DNA from: Gammaproteobacteria bacterium
GTDB lineage: Bacteria > Pseudomonadota > Gammaproteobacteria > Steroidobacterales > GCA-2729495
Assembly (NCBI GenBank): GCA_030746435.1
Contig: JASLMV010000010.1
Location: forward strand, 1 to 64,000
Length of the DNA: 64,000 nt
Reading direction: 5' to 3'
Under the pieces are notes generated by a model. It saw only the letters and a program-made list of their open reading frames with translations, had not been told where the DNA came from and did no database searches. A program made the position numbers and the translations under genes. Shown piece by piece: positions 54,406 through 63,596 of this stretch. How positions within the stretch are numbered: the stretch's first letter is position 1; every line of letters starts with the position of its first letter.

Positions 54406-56931
54406 ATGCGTTCCCTGTTCGCGGCTGCACTCGACCGGTGCATACTTGCCCATCCCTGGATTACGCTGGCGCTCGTTGCACTCGTTAGCCTGGGCCTTGC
54501 AGGTTTTCTGCCGCAGTTCGAGCTCGACGCCTCTTCTGATTCCCTTCTGCTCGAGCAGGACGCCGACCTGCGTTACTACCGGGGCACAATTGCGCGTTAC
54601 GGAGCAGACGATTACCTGGTTATTACTTACACGGCGAACAGGGACCTGTTCGGTGCGGCGACCCTGGCCGAAATACGCCGGTTGCGCAGCGAACTGCTGG
54701 AACTGGAGAACGTCGACCAGGTCATCAGCATGCTCGATGTACCCCTGATCGACAGCCCGCGGACTACGCTTGCAGCGCTGCAGAAGCACGTGCCGACTCT
54801 GCAGGACCCCGGCATCGACCTGGAGCTTGCACGTAAAGAACTGCGCTACAGCCCCGTGTACAGCAACCTGCTTATGAGCCTCGACGGTGATACAACGGCG
54901 CTGCTCATGAAGTTCCGCAAGGACGAGGAATACGTCGGGCTGCAGACCGAACGCGACCGGTTGCGCGAAAAAATGCTGACGTCGGACCTTAGCCAGGGGG
55001 AAATCGAGGCTATGGACCTTATGACGGAGCGCATAAAGGACTTGCGGCTGTCGCTCATGGACCGGCAGCAGGCCGACGTGCAGAAAGTCCGGGAGATCAT
55101 GACGCGTCACGCCGAGTATGGCGTCTTGCACCTCGGCGGTCTGCCGATGATCGTCAGTGACATGATTGATTACATACGTTCCGACCTGGTCGTGTTCGGT
55201 GCGGGGATACTTGCCTTCCTGGTAGTACTTCTCAGCCTGATTTTCGGGCGGGTACGCTGGGTCGTCGTATCGCTGCTGTGCTGCCTCATATCAGTGCTGG
55301 CAATCGCTGGTTTCCTGGGCATGCTGAAATGGCGGGTCACAGTCGTATCATCCAATTTCGTCGCCCTGATGCTGATATTCAGCCTGTCGCTGACCGTGCA
55401 TCTCATTCAGCGCTATCGCGAGTTGCATACCGACCGGCCGGACGCGGAGCAAAGCTGGTTACTGCACCAGACCATGCGTGACAAGGCGCGACCGTGTCTG
55501 TTTACGGCGCTTACAACCATGGTGGGCTTCGCCTCACTGCTGGTGAGCGGTATTCGCCCGGTTATCGACTTTGGCTGGATGATGGTCTTCGGCATGGTTG
55601 CCGTGCTGATTACCGCATTCGTCATGTTTCCGGCTGTGCTGGTTTTGCTTGAGCCGGGGATGCCGACTGACCGTGGCGATTCCACCCGCAGAATCACGGG
55701 TTTGTTCGCGGCGCTGGTCGAGGATCACCGGGTTTTCACGGTCGTGTTGTGCATCTTGTTGTCGGTTGCAAGCCTGGTCGGTATGGGCCGGTTAAAGGTC
55801 GAAAACCGGTTTATTGACTACTTCAGGGAAAATACCGAGATCTACCAGGGCATGTTGACAATCGACCGGGAACTCGGGGGCACGGTGCCGCTCGACGTCG
55901 TGCTGGATGCCGACCCGGAATTCCTGGAGCAGGCGAAATCCAGGGGAACGGCCACAAGTGATGACGAATTTGATGACGAATTTGATGACGACTTCGGCAA
56001 TGAGTTCGAAGATGAGTTTGCGGATGACTCGGAAACCAGCGACCTTGGCGCAACGAGCTATTGGTACAACACTTTCAGACTGGAGCAGATCCGCGACGTC
56101 CACAACTACCTGGATGCCCTGCCCGAGACGGGCAAGGTGCTGTCGATGGCCACAACCATCGAGATGCTGGAGATACTGAATCAGGACGAAACGCCCGGAA
56201 CCTTCTTTCTTTCGGTGCTGTACAACCGTTTGCCGCCCGATATCAAGCAGGCACTGTTCGACCCCTATATGTCGAAAGACGGTAACCAGGTTCGGTTGAA
56301 TATGCGGGTAATCGAGTCGGATAAAAATCTGCGGCGCGATGAGTTGTTGAAAGAGATCCGCACCCATATCGTGGAAGAAATGGGCTTCCATCCTGATCGT
56401 GTTCATGTCACCGGGATGCTGGTCCTGTACAACAATGTGCTACAGAGTTTGTATCGCTCGCAGATACTCACGATGGGCGTGGTATTCACCGCAATCATGG
56501 TGATGTTCGGGCTTTTATTTCTGTCGATCAGGATAGCTTTTGTCGCGATACTGCCGAGTATGCTGTCGGTCGGTGTAGTGCTGGGCGTCATGGGACTGCT
56601 GGGTATCCCGCTCGATATCATGACCATTACCATTGCTGCAATCAGCGTCGGTATCGGCGTTGACGATTCGATCCATTACATACACAGGTACAGACAGGAG
56701 ATTGTCGTCGATAATGAACCCGTGGCTGCCATGCACAGGAGTCATGCAAGCGTAGGCCGGGCGATGTTCTATACGTCGGTAATCATTATCGCCGGGTTCG
56801 GGATTCTGGCGCTCTCCAACTTCATACCCAGTATTTTGTTCGGTTTGTTAACGGGTCTGGCCATGCTGATGGCGCTGGCTTCGAACCTGACCCTGCTGCC
56901 GCTGCTCCTGTTCTGGGCAAAAATACGCTAG
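54406..56931 (+). CDS. RND/MMPL-superfamily exporter
   Basis: The 841-residue protein has the two-half RND layout: one N-terminal helix, a large periplasmic loop, five helices (about 262–425), a second helix and loop, and five C-terminal helices. Typical parts are GIGVDDSIHYIHRYRQEI and the matching helix pair in the first half. This is the single-gene MMPL/HpnN type rather than AcrB. The second periplasmic loop carries a run of Asp/Glu/Phe repeats at about residues 519–545. It is 107 bases after the cupredoxin gene and probably cotranscribed. Confidence 0.9.
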   Translation: MRSLFAAALDRCILAHPWITLALVALVSLGLAGFLPQFELDASSDSLLLEQDADLRYYRGTIARYGADDYLVITYTANRDLFGAATLAEIRRLRSELLELENVDQVISMLDVPLIDSPRTTLAALQKHVPTLQDPGIDLELARKELRYSPVYSNLLMSLDGDTTALLMKFRKDEEYVGLQTERDRLREKMLTSDLSQGEIEAMDLMTERIKDLRLSLMDRQQADVQKVREIMTRHAEYGVLHLGGLPMIVSDMIDYIRSDLVVFGAGILAFLVVLLSLIFGRVRWVVVSLLCCLISVLAIAGFLGMLKWRVTVVSSNFVALMLIFSLSLTVHLIQRYRELHTDRPDAEQSWLLHQTMRDKARPCLFTALTTMVGFASLLVSGIRPVIDFGWMMVFGMVAVLITAFVMFPAVLVLLEPGMPTDRGDSTRRITGLFAALVEDHRVFTVVLCILLSVASLVGMGRLKVENRFIDYFRENTEIYQGMLTIDRELGGTVPLDVVLDADPEFLEQAKSRGTATSDDEFDDEFDDDFGNEFEDEFADDSETSDLGATSYWYNTFRLEQIRDVHNYLDALPETGKVLSMATTIEMLEILNQDETPGTFFLSVLYNRLPPDIKQALFDPYMSKDGNQVRLNMRVIESDKNLRRDELLKEIRTHIVEEMGFHPDRVHVTGMLVLYNNVLQSLYRSQILTMGVVFTAIMVMFGLLFLSIRIAFVAILPSMLSVGVVLGVMGLLGIPLDIMTITIAAISVGIGVDDSIHYIHRYRQEIVVDNEPVAAMHRSHASVGRAMFYTSVIIIAGFGILALSNFIPSILFGLLTGLAMLMALASNLTLLPLLLFWAKIR

Positions 56932-56957
56932 CAGGACAACACCTGCGGGGGCGCCGG

Positions 56958-57950
56958 TCAAATAACTTCTTTGTATTTCTCGAGGTGCAACGCCCGGGCC
57001 TGGTCATGCCATGCGTCGCGTTTCACGCGTTTCTCAAGGTTTGGAATAATGAGGTTGGCACGTTCATAGTCATCTGGCTGTAGCTCGAGTATTTCCTTGA
57101 AGCTGAATATTCCGAGCAGGTTGAGTTTCTGTTCGAGCTTCTCGCCGACGCCACGAATGGACTTGAGGTTGTCCCGGCCAAGGCCGTCACCATTGGTCGA
57201 TTCCGCAACTGTTTCCGCCGGATGTTCGTCATCGTGAGATGGCTCAGCAAAGGCTGATTCGCTGATATCGTGCCCATTGGATGCTTCCACCGGGCGATGT
57301 TCGGGCTCAATGTGGTCGTGCGCGGCGACAGGTTCCTGTACTTCGGGAACTTCATCTCTGGTACCGAGTTCAGCAAATTTCGCACGCAGGCTTTTGTTGG
57401 TTTTACTCATTACCGTGCAATGCTGTTTCCAACGCTCGACTTCATTGCGCAGCAATTCGATTTCCTGATGTGCTTCGAGGAGCTCGTCGCCGTCGTCTGC
57501 AACATCATCCAGCCCGGCAATCATGTTGCTGCCATGTGAAAGTTTTGCCTGGACTTCGAGTTCCGTCAGGCGTGACTTCGCTGTCTCGCACTCACGGTGT
57601 AATTGTGCCAGCTCTTCCAGTAAGTCGGCTTTTTCTTCGAGTTCTTTGTTGTAGCTGGCCTTGGTGGCGTTGAATTTTTGCTGCGTATCGGTGAGGGAGT
57701 CGCTCGCTTTCTTCAGCCGATCTTCAAGTTCAGCAAGCTGTTTCTGGTGGTCATCATTACTGCCCTCGAGTTTCTGGGCATCCTTGCGGGCGATGCTCAG
57801 GGCCGCATTGAGTTCCCTGATTTCCTGGTCGCGTGGGTCCTCCGATTTTGGCCCACGGTTCCGGTTGTGCCAGTAAAGCGCGCCCTTCCAGCTGCCGATG
57901 CAGCCAGCCGTAAAGACAAGCAGAAATATCAGAAATGCAACAATTGACAT
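56958..57950 (-). CDS. Membrane-anchored coiled-coil protein with C-terminal helix-hairpin-helix domain
   Basis: The 330-residue protein begins with one transmembrane helix (IVAFLIFLLVFTAGCIGSW), then a coiled coil at about 40–200, an acidic linker, and a C-terminal domain from about 262. That domain, DNLKSIRGVGEKLEQKLNLLGIFSFKEILEL, is a HhH module related to the flap-endonuclease-like domain of COG3743. DNA binding is inferred from this module. The membrane anchor suggests tethering of nucleic acid to the envelope. Confidence 0.8.
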   Translation of the reverse strand: MSIVAFLIFLLVFTAGCIGSWKGALYWHNRNRGPKSEDPRDQEIRELNAALSIARKDAQKLEGSNDDHQKQLAELEDRLKKASDSLTDTQQKFNATKASYNKELEEKADLLEELAQLHRECETAKSRLTELEVQAKLSHGSNMIAGLDDVADDGDELLEAHQEIELLRNEVERWKQHCTVMSKTNKSLRAKFAELGTRDEVPEVQEPVAAHDHIEPEHRPVEASNGHDISESAFAEPSHDDEHPAETVAESTNGDGLGRDNLKSIRGVGEKLEQKLNLLGIFSFKEILELQPDDYERANLIIPNLEKRVKRDAWHDQARALHLEKYKEVI

Positions 57951-58088
57951 AATGTCTCTTTTCCAACCTCTCTCCGCGTGAAATTAAAGTAAGGCACTGG
58001 TGTAATCTTTGCGCTGGCTCTCACTTTTAAGGCTTGCAGGCCTTTGCCGCGGCTGCAGGCTTTTGACCAAAAGGCGCCCGGCGAAGGG

Positions 58089-58116
58089 TTTGCAGCGGTT
58101 CCGGAGGGGGTATTAT
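58089..58116 (+). promoter_or_regulatory. Candidate promoter of the SnoaL-like lipoprotein gene
   Basis: TTTGCA at 58089–58094 and TATTAT at 58111–58116 are 16 bases apart, 45 bases before the ATG at 58161. Only the -10 is close to consensus. Confidence 0.35.
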
Positions 58117-58160
58117 TTGCGCAGGACGCGTTTATCAATGCTTATTTAAGAGGCAGCGAA

Positions 58161-58751
58161 ATGAAGCTTAGATTCCCTGGCTGGCATGGCCTCATGCTGA
58201 TACTCGTGCTGGTTGCGGCCTGCGAAGGGCCGATTTCGGAAGAGGCGGCAAAGCCGCAGGTTGTAGATCCGGATGCCGAGCGCGCGAGTCTTATCCAGGC
58301 CGATCTGGATTTTGGTGATACGGCCCTGCAACAGGGGCTTGCTCCTGCTTACCTGCAATTCCTGGCGGACGACGCGGTACAACTGCCTGACGGAGATTTG
58401 CCGATCGAGGGCAGGGACGCGATCTACGAAAATATTTTGCTGGCGACCGAGGACGGTAGTTTTTCGCTTAGTTGGGAGCCCGTGGCTGCGGAAGTTTCAG
58501 CTTCCGGTGACCTGGGGTACACGTGGGGAGGTTACCGCTTCGAGGCACAGGATGAATCAGGGCAGCCAGTTTCCTACGAAGGCAAATATGCCAATTTCTG
58601 GCGTAAGTCTGCCAAGGGAAGGTGGCAGATAGTGCTGGATATAAGTAACCAGAACCAGGTTGCTTATGAATTTTATGGCGATCCTGATTTCGATCCAAAT
58701 GCCGATGGTGTCGGATACGACGACGCGGGCCTGACTAATGAGGCATTGTAA
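58161..58751 (+). CDS. Lipoprotein with SnoaL/DUF4440-like domain
   Basis: The 196-residue protein has a lipoprotein signal ending in LVAAC and a mature part resembling the ketosteroid-isomerase-like fold (DLDFGDTALQQGLAPAYLQFLADDAVQLPDG…GRDAIYENI…WRKSAKGRWQIVLDIS). ATG 58161 fits the signal peptide; the frame is open further upstream. Catalysis is not shown; many such proteins bind small ligands. Confidence 0.82.
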   Translation: MKLRFPGWHGLMLILVLVAACEGPISEEAAKPQVVDPDAERASLIQADLDFGDTALQQGLAPAYLQFLADDAVQLPDGDLPIEGRDAIYENILLATEDGSFSLSWEPVAAEVSASGDLGYTWGGYRFEAQDESGQPVSYEGKYANFWRKSAKGRWQIVLDISNQNQVAYEFYGDPDFDPNADGVGYDDAGLTNEAL

Positions 58752-58767
58752 CCGATGCTTAATCGGG

Positions 58768-58797
58768 AAAAAAAGAAGGGGGGCGGGGGGACCCCCC
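58768..58797 (-). terminator. GC-hairpin terminator, minus strand
   Basis: On the minus strand, GGGGGG-T-CCCCCC is followed by a GCCCCCCTTC and then seven T. The orientation fits the small minus-strand gene at 58862–58969 and not the lipoprotein gene on the plus strand. Confidence 0.65.
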
Positions 58798-58861
58798 AGG
58801 GGATAAACAGTTCTACGCGCTAAGCAATTGCGACAATGTGTTACCGATATGCCGAATTTGT

Positions 58862-58969
58862 TCAGGCGATCATTGCGGTTAGCGTTGCCACCGGTATAAA
58901 TGCGACGACCAGCCCGAGTAAAAACTCGTCACGACCATCGAGATTTAAAAAGCCTTTGCTGTTGATCAT
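58862..58969 (-). CDS. 35-residue single-helix membrane peptide
   Basis: MINSKGFLNLDGRDEF is followed by a hydrophobic helix (LLGLVVAFIPVATLTAMIA) that ends the peptide. CAGGGAGTAAAAA gives a good ribosome site ahead of the ATG, and a terminator in the right direction lies 65 bases downstream. The gene has its own leader of about 150 bases. Function unknown. Being so short, it could still be a chance frame. Confidence 0.5.
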   Translation of the reverse strand: MINSKGFLNLDGRDEFLLGLVVAFIPVATLTAMIA

Positions 58970-59126
58970 TTTTTACTCCCTGTGCGGTATGTGTTGCCCC
59001 CGCCGGTTTCAGTTTCTATGCTGAAATAATAGGGATGATCAGGCGAACCTTCTTTTCGGAAGGGTAACCGTTTGTAGCAAAATGTAACTTGGTTAACTTA
59101 TTGAAAAATAAGCTAATAAAAAGGTT

Positions 59127-60992
59127 TCAGGGGGCAAGCTTGAGGTCAGGTGGGCGCGTGTGTGACTGGATAGAGAGCGCATCTTCTTCGGCTGACCTGA
59201 ACTGCAACTCGGCCAGTCGCGCATACAGCGGGTTCTTCTGCACCAGTTCGGCATGACTGCCAATGTCCTGGATGCGGCCTTCATCCATTACGACGATGCG
59301 TTGAGCTTTTAGCACCGTCGCGAGTCGGTGCGCGATGATAATTGTCGTACGGTTCTGCATCAGGTTCTCGAGCGCTTCCTGCACCAGGCGTTCGCTTTCC
59401 GCATCCAGTGAACTGGTGGCTTCGTCGAGCAGGAGTATCGGCGGGTTCTTAAGAATTGCGCGGGCAATCGCGACGCGCTGACGCTGGCCGCCCGACAATC
59501 GCATGCCCTTCTCTCCCAGGAAGGTATCAATGCCGTCAGGCAGCTTGTCGATAAACTCATCGGCTTCGGCTGCTTCTGCCGCGGCACGCACTTCGGCATC
59601 CGTGGCATCGGGACGCCCGTAGCGAATATTCTCCAGCGCGCTTGTGCCGAAGATCATGGTTTCCTGCGGCACGACACCGATACGAGTGCGGACTTCCTGA
59701 GGGTCTGCGGCCGCGATGTCCACGCCGTCGATCCTGATCGTGCCGGATTGAGGGTCATAAAACCGCAACAGCAACTGGAAGGTCGTGCTTTTACCGGCGC
59801 CGGACGGACCCACGAAGGCGATGGTTTCGCCGGGTTCTATATCCAGGGTGAAATCATCGATCGCCCGTGTGTCGGGCCGGGACGGATAGCAGAAGTTCAC
59901 GCCTTCAAAAGCGATGCGGCCCTCACCTATGTCGGGCATGGGAACCGGGTTATCGGGTGTGCGTATATTAGGCTCCGCTTCCAGTAGCTCGATCAGCCGT
60001 TCCATAGCCCCGGCAGCCCGTTGGACCTCGCCCCACATCTCGCTCAGCATCGCTCCGGAACTGCCGAGCAGGACCGTGAATATCACGAACTGCGCGAGCT
60101 CACCCGGCAACATGTCGCCCGCCAGTACTTCCCGGGTGCCCGTCCAGAGCACCAGCGTGATAGCCCCGAACAGCAGGAACATGGTGCCAAAGGACATGAC
60201 GAAACGCACCCGGATCCGGCGTATGGCGGCGAGAAATGCGTCCTCGACGGCCGTCCCGAAACGTTTGCTCTGCAGGGATTCGAGTGTGAAGGCTTGCACG
60301 GTCTGAATGGCGTTCAGCGTCTCGTTCGCCATACCGCTCGAGTCCGCTACCCTGTCCTGCGCGGTGCGTGAGAGTTTGCGCACTTTGCGGGCGATCCACA
60401 GCACCGGCAGGATCACTGCAGGCACCAGCAACAGGATCATCATTGTCAGCCGGGGGCTTGTGTAGAGCACACCCGCTATTGAAATAAACAGCATCACTGT
60501 CGAACGCAGCGCGATCGAAATCCCGACCCCCGATATCGACTGCACCAGCGTCGTATCGGTCGTCAGCCGCGAGAGCACTTCGCCGGTCTGGGTGACCTCG
60601 AAGAATGCCGGGTCCTGGCGGATTACATGGGCATAAACCTTGTCGCGAATATCAGCCACCACCCGTTCGCCGAGCCAGGTAATGAGATAAAGACGGGCGG
60701 CCGACAAAATACTGATTGCAAGGATCACGCCGAAGACGACCATGAAATAGAAATCGATCATCTCCGCGTCGCCGGTGGTGATACCGTTGTCGATCAGGTA
60801 GCGCGCTGCCAGCGGCAGGCTGCCGGTCGCTGCCGATGCGGCTAGCAGCACGATAATGGCAACCACGAGCGTACCTGCATACGGGCTTATGAACGGAATG
60901 ATTGCCCGGAGCGGTTTAAGCGAGGTGCCTTTCGGGCGCCATTCTTTCTGATCATGTGGAGGCATATAAGCTTCTGCTTGTTTTCCGGGCAA
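59127..60992 (-). CDS. ABC exporter, fused permease–ATPase (MsbA-related)
   Basis: The 621-residue protein has six transmembrane helices in residues 25–330 and a C-terminal ATPase. Walker A is GPSGAGKST, the signature is LSGGQRQRVAIARAIL, and Walker B is ILLLDEATSSLD. The wording of the linker and NBD (YPSRPDTRAIDDFTLDIEPGETIAFVG) fits the MsbA-related TIGR02204 group. Its substrate is unknown; lipid A is handled by true MsbA elsewhere. Confidence 0.92.
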   Translation of the reverse strand: MPGKQAEAYMPPHDQKEWRPKGTSLKPLRAIIPFISPYAGTLVVAIIVLLAASAATGSLPLAARYLIDNGITTGDAEMIDFYFMVVFGVILAISILSAARLYLITWLGERVVADIRDKVYAHVIRQDPAFFEVTQTGEVLSRLTTDTTLVQSISGVGISIALRSTVMLFISIAGVLYTSPRLTMMILLLVPAVILPVLWIARKVRKLSRTAQDRVADSSGMANETLNAIQTVQAFTLESLQSKRFGTAVEDAFLAAIRRIRVRFVMSFGTMFLLFGAITLVLWTGTREVLAGDMLPGELAQFVIFTVLLGSSGAMLSEMWGEVQRAAGAMERLIELLEAEPNIRTPDNPVPMPDIGEGRIAFEGVNFCYPSRPDTRAIDDFTLDIEPGETIAFVGPSGAGKSTTFQLLLRFYDPQSGTIRIDGVDIAAADPQEVRTRIGVVPQETMIFGTSALENIRYGRPDATDAEVRAAAEAAEADEFIDKLPDGIDTFLGEKGMRLSGGQRQRVAIARAILKNPPILLLDEATSSLDAESERLVQEALENLMQNRTTIIIAHRLATVLKAQRIVVMDEGRIQDIGSHAELVQKNPLYARLAELQFRSAEEDALSIQSHTRPPDLKLAP

Positions 60993-61152
60993 TCGGGTAT
61001 TCGGCAGCTACACGATAACGGATTCCGGATACCATCAAGGTCCCGGCAGAATACCTGACCGAAGCTTGGCTGATACCGTGACGCGTGTATACCAAGCCCT
61101 GCCGGGAATTCCTGTATAACATAACCGACTTCGTACGGACCCGGTTGCGCCG

Positions 61153-62639
61153 ATGCACGATCAACACGACCTCAGCCTCATCCTTGACTCGCGGGTGCCC
61201 CTGGTCGTCGTCGAAACGCATGACGAAGATCGTTTCCTGACTTTTCTGACCGGTGTCGTGACGGCTTCCGCAACAGGTGATTACCGCCCCCTGTTCCGCT
61301 GGACCATTACCGATGGCCTGCAGCGGCTGGATATAGAAATGGAGCCGCAGCCGACTAACTCGGCCCCCGACCAGGTGCTCAGGCATATACGTGCCGTTTC
61401 GCAACCGGGGATATTCGTGTTGCTGGATTTCCATCCCTACCTCCAGGACCCGGTCAACGTCAGGCTCGTAAAAGATATTGCCATCAAGGCGGAAGAGGGT
61501 CGGCAAACAGTAGTGCTGGTAAGTCATGACATCGAGTTGCCGCCGGAACTCGATCGCTTCGCCGCCCGCTTCGAAATGTCACTGCCGGGCGACAAAGAGC
61601 GCGCCAATATCGTGCTGTCGGTTGTCGAGGAGTGGAACAGCGCGAACCGGGGTTCCGTCAATGTCGATCAGCGCGCATTCGATTTGCTGGTGCGTAACCT
61701 CGCGGGCATCACGCGGGCAGACACCGAACGCCTTGCGCGCAATGCCATCTACCATGATGGTGCAATTTCTGAATCGGATTTGCCTGCGGTCGCTAAAGCC
61801 AAGTACGAACTGCTGAACCAGCAGGGCGTACTCAGTTTTGAATACGAAACGGCAAGGTTTTCCGATGTTGGTGGGCTGAACCGGCTTAAGGCCTGGCTGG
61901 AGCAGCGCAAGCGGGTGATGCAGAGCGATGCAGCCGGGCCACCGCTGGACCCGCCGCGCGGCCTGCTGTTGCTGGGGATACAGGGCTGCGGTAAGAGTCT
62001 GGCCGCCAAGGCAACGGCCGGGATATTGGGTGTACCGCTGCTACGCCTCGACGTGGGCACCCTGTACAACAAGTACCACGGCGAAACGGAACGGAACCTG
62101 CGTGAATCACTGCAGCAGGCCGAAATCATGGCACCCTGCGTGTTGTGGATCGATGAAATAGAAAAGGCCTGGCAACGGGCAGCGGCGATGATGGCTTGTC
62201 ACGCCGGGTGCTAGGCACATTTCTTACCTGGCTGGCCGAGAAAGCGGCAACGGTGTTCGTGGTGGCAACCGCGAACGATATCAGCCAGCTTCCACCCGAA
62301 CTCGTGCGCAAGGGGCGCTTCGACGAGATATTTTTTGTGGACCTGCCGGCGCCGCGTGTACGCATGGATATACTGGGAATCCACCTGCGCCAGCGTGAGC
62401 TCGACCCGGCTACATTCGATATGGTGGGGCTGGTCGAAGCAAGTGAAGGGTTTTCGGGTGCGGAGATTGAGCAGGGGATAGTGGCTGCGCTGTACGCGGC
62501 CCGCGCGGTGCGCCAGTCACCCGAGACGAACCATATACTTGCTGAATTCAGGCGCAGCCGCCCCCTGTCCGTACTGATGGCTGAAAAATTGCAGGCATTG
62601 CGAAACTGGGCGGCGGAGCGCACAGTAGCTGCTGACTGA
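61153..62639 (+). pseudogene. Ycf46-type AAA ATPase interrupted by a one-base frameshift
   Basis: Residues 1–337 read in one frame to LWIDEIEKA, with Walker A GIQGCGKSLAAK and Walker B CVLWIDEIE. Then the frame runs into a stop at 62214. From 62169 the next frame resumes with LATGSGDDGLSRRVLGTFLTWL and continues to 62639, with ATANDISQLPPELVRKGRFDEIFFVDLP. Adding one C in GGCCTG at 62168–62170 (to GGCCCTG) restores one 495-residue protein. Both sides keep strong family sequence, so this is a very recent mutation or a sequencing error. Function of the family: AAA ATPase, possibly in inorganic-carbon or photosynthetic regulation in cyanobacteria; unclear here. Confidence 0.88.
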
Positions 62640-62650
62640 CAGAGGGTGTT

Positions 62651-63082
62651 ATGGCTGATATCCCTGTTTGCTGGCGCTGCGGACGCGGCCTGGAAGACCT
62701 CAACTTGCCGTTCGGACGGCTGGATGAGTGTCCGGAATGCAGGTCGCAACTGCATGTCTGCCGCATGTGTATTTTTTTTGACCCCGCCGCCATAAAAGAA
62801 TGTCGGGAAGATGATGCGGACGAGGTCAGGGGAAAAGAACGCGCAAATTTCTGCGACTACTTCCAGGCGAATTCAAACGCTTTCGATGAAAGTATTGCAG
62901 CGGCCGACCGCGATGCCAGCGAGCAACTGGAGCAGTTGTTCGGGGACAAAAGTCCTGCCAAAGGCAAGTCGAACAAGGGCAAGTCACACAAGGGCAAGTC
63001 CAAAAAAAAGAAGAAGAGCTCAGGCAAGAAAGCAAACAAACCCGTAAGCGACCCGTCCCCGGAAGACCTGTTCAAAAAATAG
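62651..63082 (+). CDS. Zinc-ribbon protein with Lys-rich tail
   Basis: The 143-residue protein begins with CWRCG, then CPEC and CRMC, probably binding one or two zinc ions. Residues about 103–127 are a Lys/Gly/Ser repeat (KGKSNKGKSHKGKS). It starts 12 bases after the split AAA gene and is probably cotranscribed. I do not know a named function; nucleic-acid or partner-protein binding fits the composition. Confidence 0.72.
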   Translation: MADIPVCWRCGRGLEDLNLPFGRLDECPECRSQLHVCRMCIFFDPAAIKECREDDADEVRGKERANFCDYFQANSNAFDESIAAADRDASEQLEQLFGDKSPAKGKSNKGKSHKGKSKKKKKSSGKKANKPVSDPSPEDLFKK

Positions 63083-63086
63083 CAGG

Positions 63087-63527
63087 CTAGCGTTCGCTGC
63101 GAATTAAAACCATGACGACATCGTCGTTGTTATCGAGCAGCTCAAGTACATTGCCGATGACTTGCCATTTGTGCGTCATGTCGAGCGCCTCGAGGAACAC
63201 CGTTTCCTGGCCGTTTACAGCCGGCTGACACATGCGCTTTGTAACGGCCAGGGGGCCGAAAGTCATCGTATTTGCTGCAATCATGGCGGAGCCCTGAAAG
63301 CGATTGCAGCCGGCCGTACCGCCGATTGCCCCCGCTTCCCGAAATTCGAGCGCCGAAAGCGCCGCGGTGGCCGGCCTGGTAAGGATACGGCTAGCTTCCC
63401 ATACCGTGCCCTCAAGCTGGTCGGGAACGCCGGTTTCCAGGCGCTTGCCGGTGAGATCCGCGCAGCCGGAGAGCGCGGCCATGGCAAGGACTAACGCCGC
63501 GCGGCCGAACCGCCGGCGATGGCTCAC
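63087..63527 (-). CDS. META-domain lipoprotein
   Basis: The 146-residue protein has a signal peptide with lipobox ALSGC and a META/HslJ-like domain (LEGTVWEAS, GTAGCNRFQGSA, GPLAVTKRMCQP). HslJ-type proteins are linked to novobiocin and heat resistance in enteric bacteria; the role here is unknown. It is convergent with the zinc-ribbon gene, with only 4 bases between. Confidence 0.86.
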   Translation of the reverse strand: MSHRRRFGRAALVLAMAALSGCADLTGKRLETGVPDQLEGTVWEASRILTRPATAALSALEFREAGAIGGTAGCNRFQGSAMIAANTMTFGPLAVTKRMCQPAVNGQETVFLEALDMTHKWQVIGNVLELLDNNDDVVMVLIRSER

Positions 63528-63596
63528 AGGGCCCTCGTGAAGAAACGTTGCAAGGCGCGAATCCGGATCGTGCTATCGGCTTGTCATGGTCACCGC

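Noticed and set aside
58836-59024. 62-residue plus-strand frame in the lipoprotein–ABC gap
   Set aside because: No ribosome site, and it runs over the better-supported minus-strand 35-residue gene and its leader.
62150-62215. Programmed -1 frameshift in the AAA ATPase
   Set aside because: The site A-AAG-GCC is not a canonical slippery heptamer and I see no clear stimulatory stem. A lost base is simpler.
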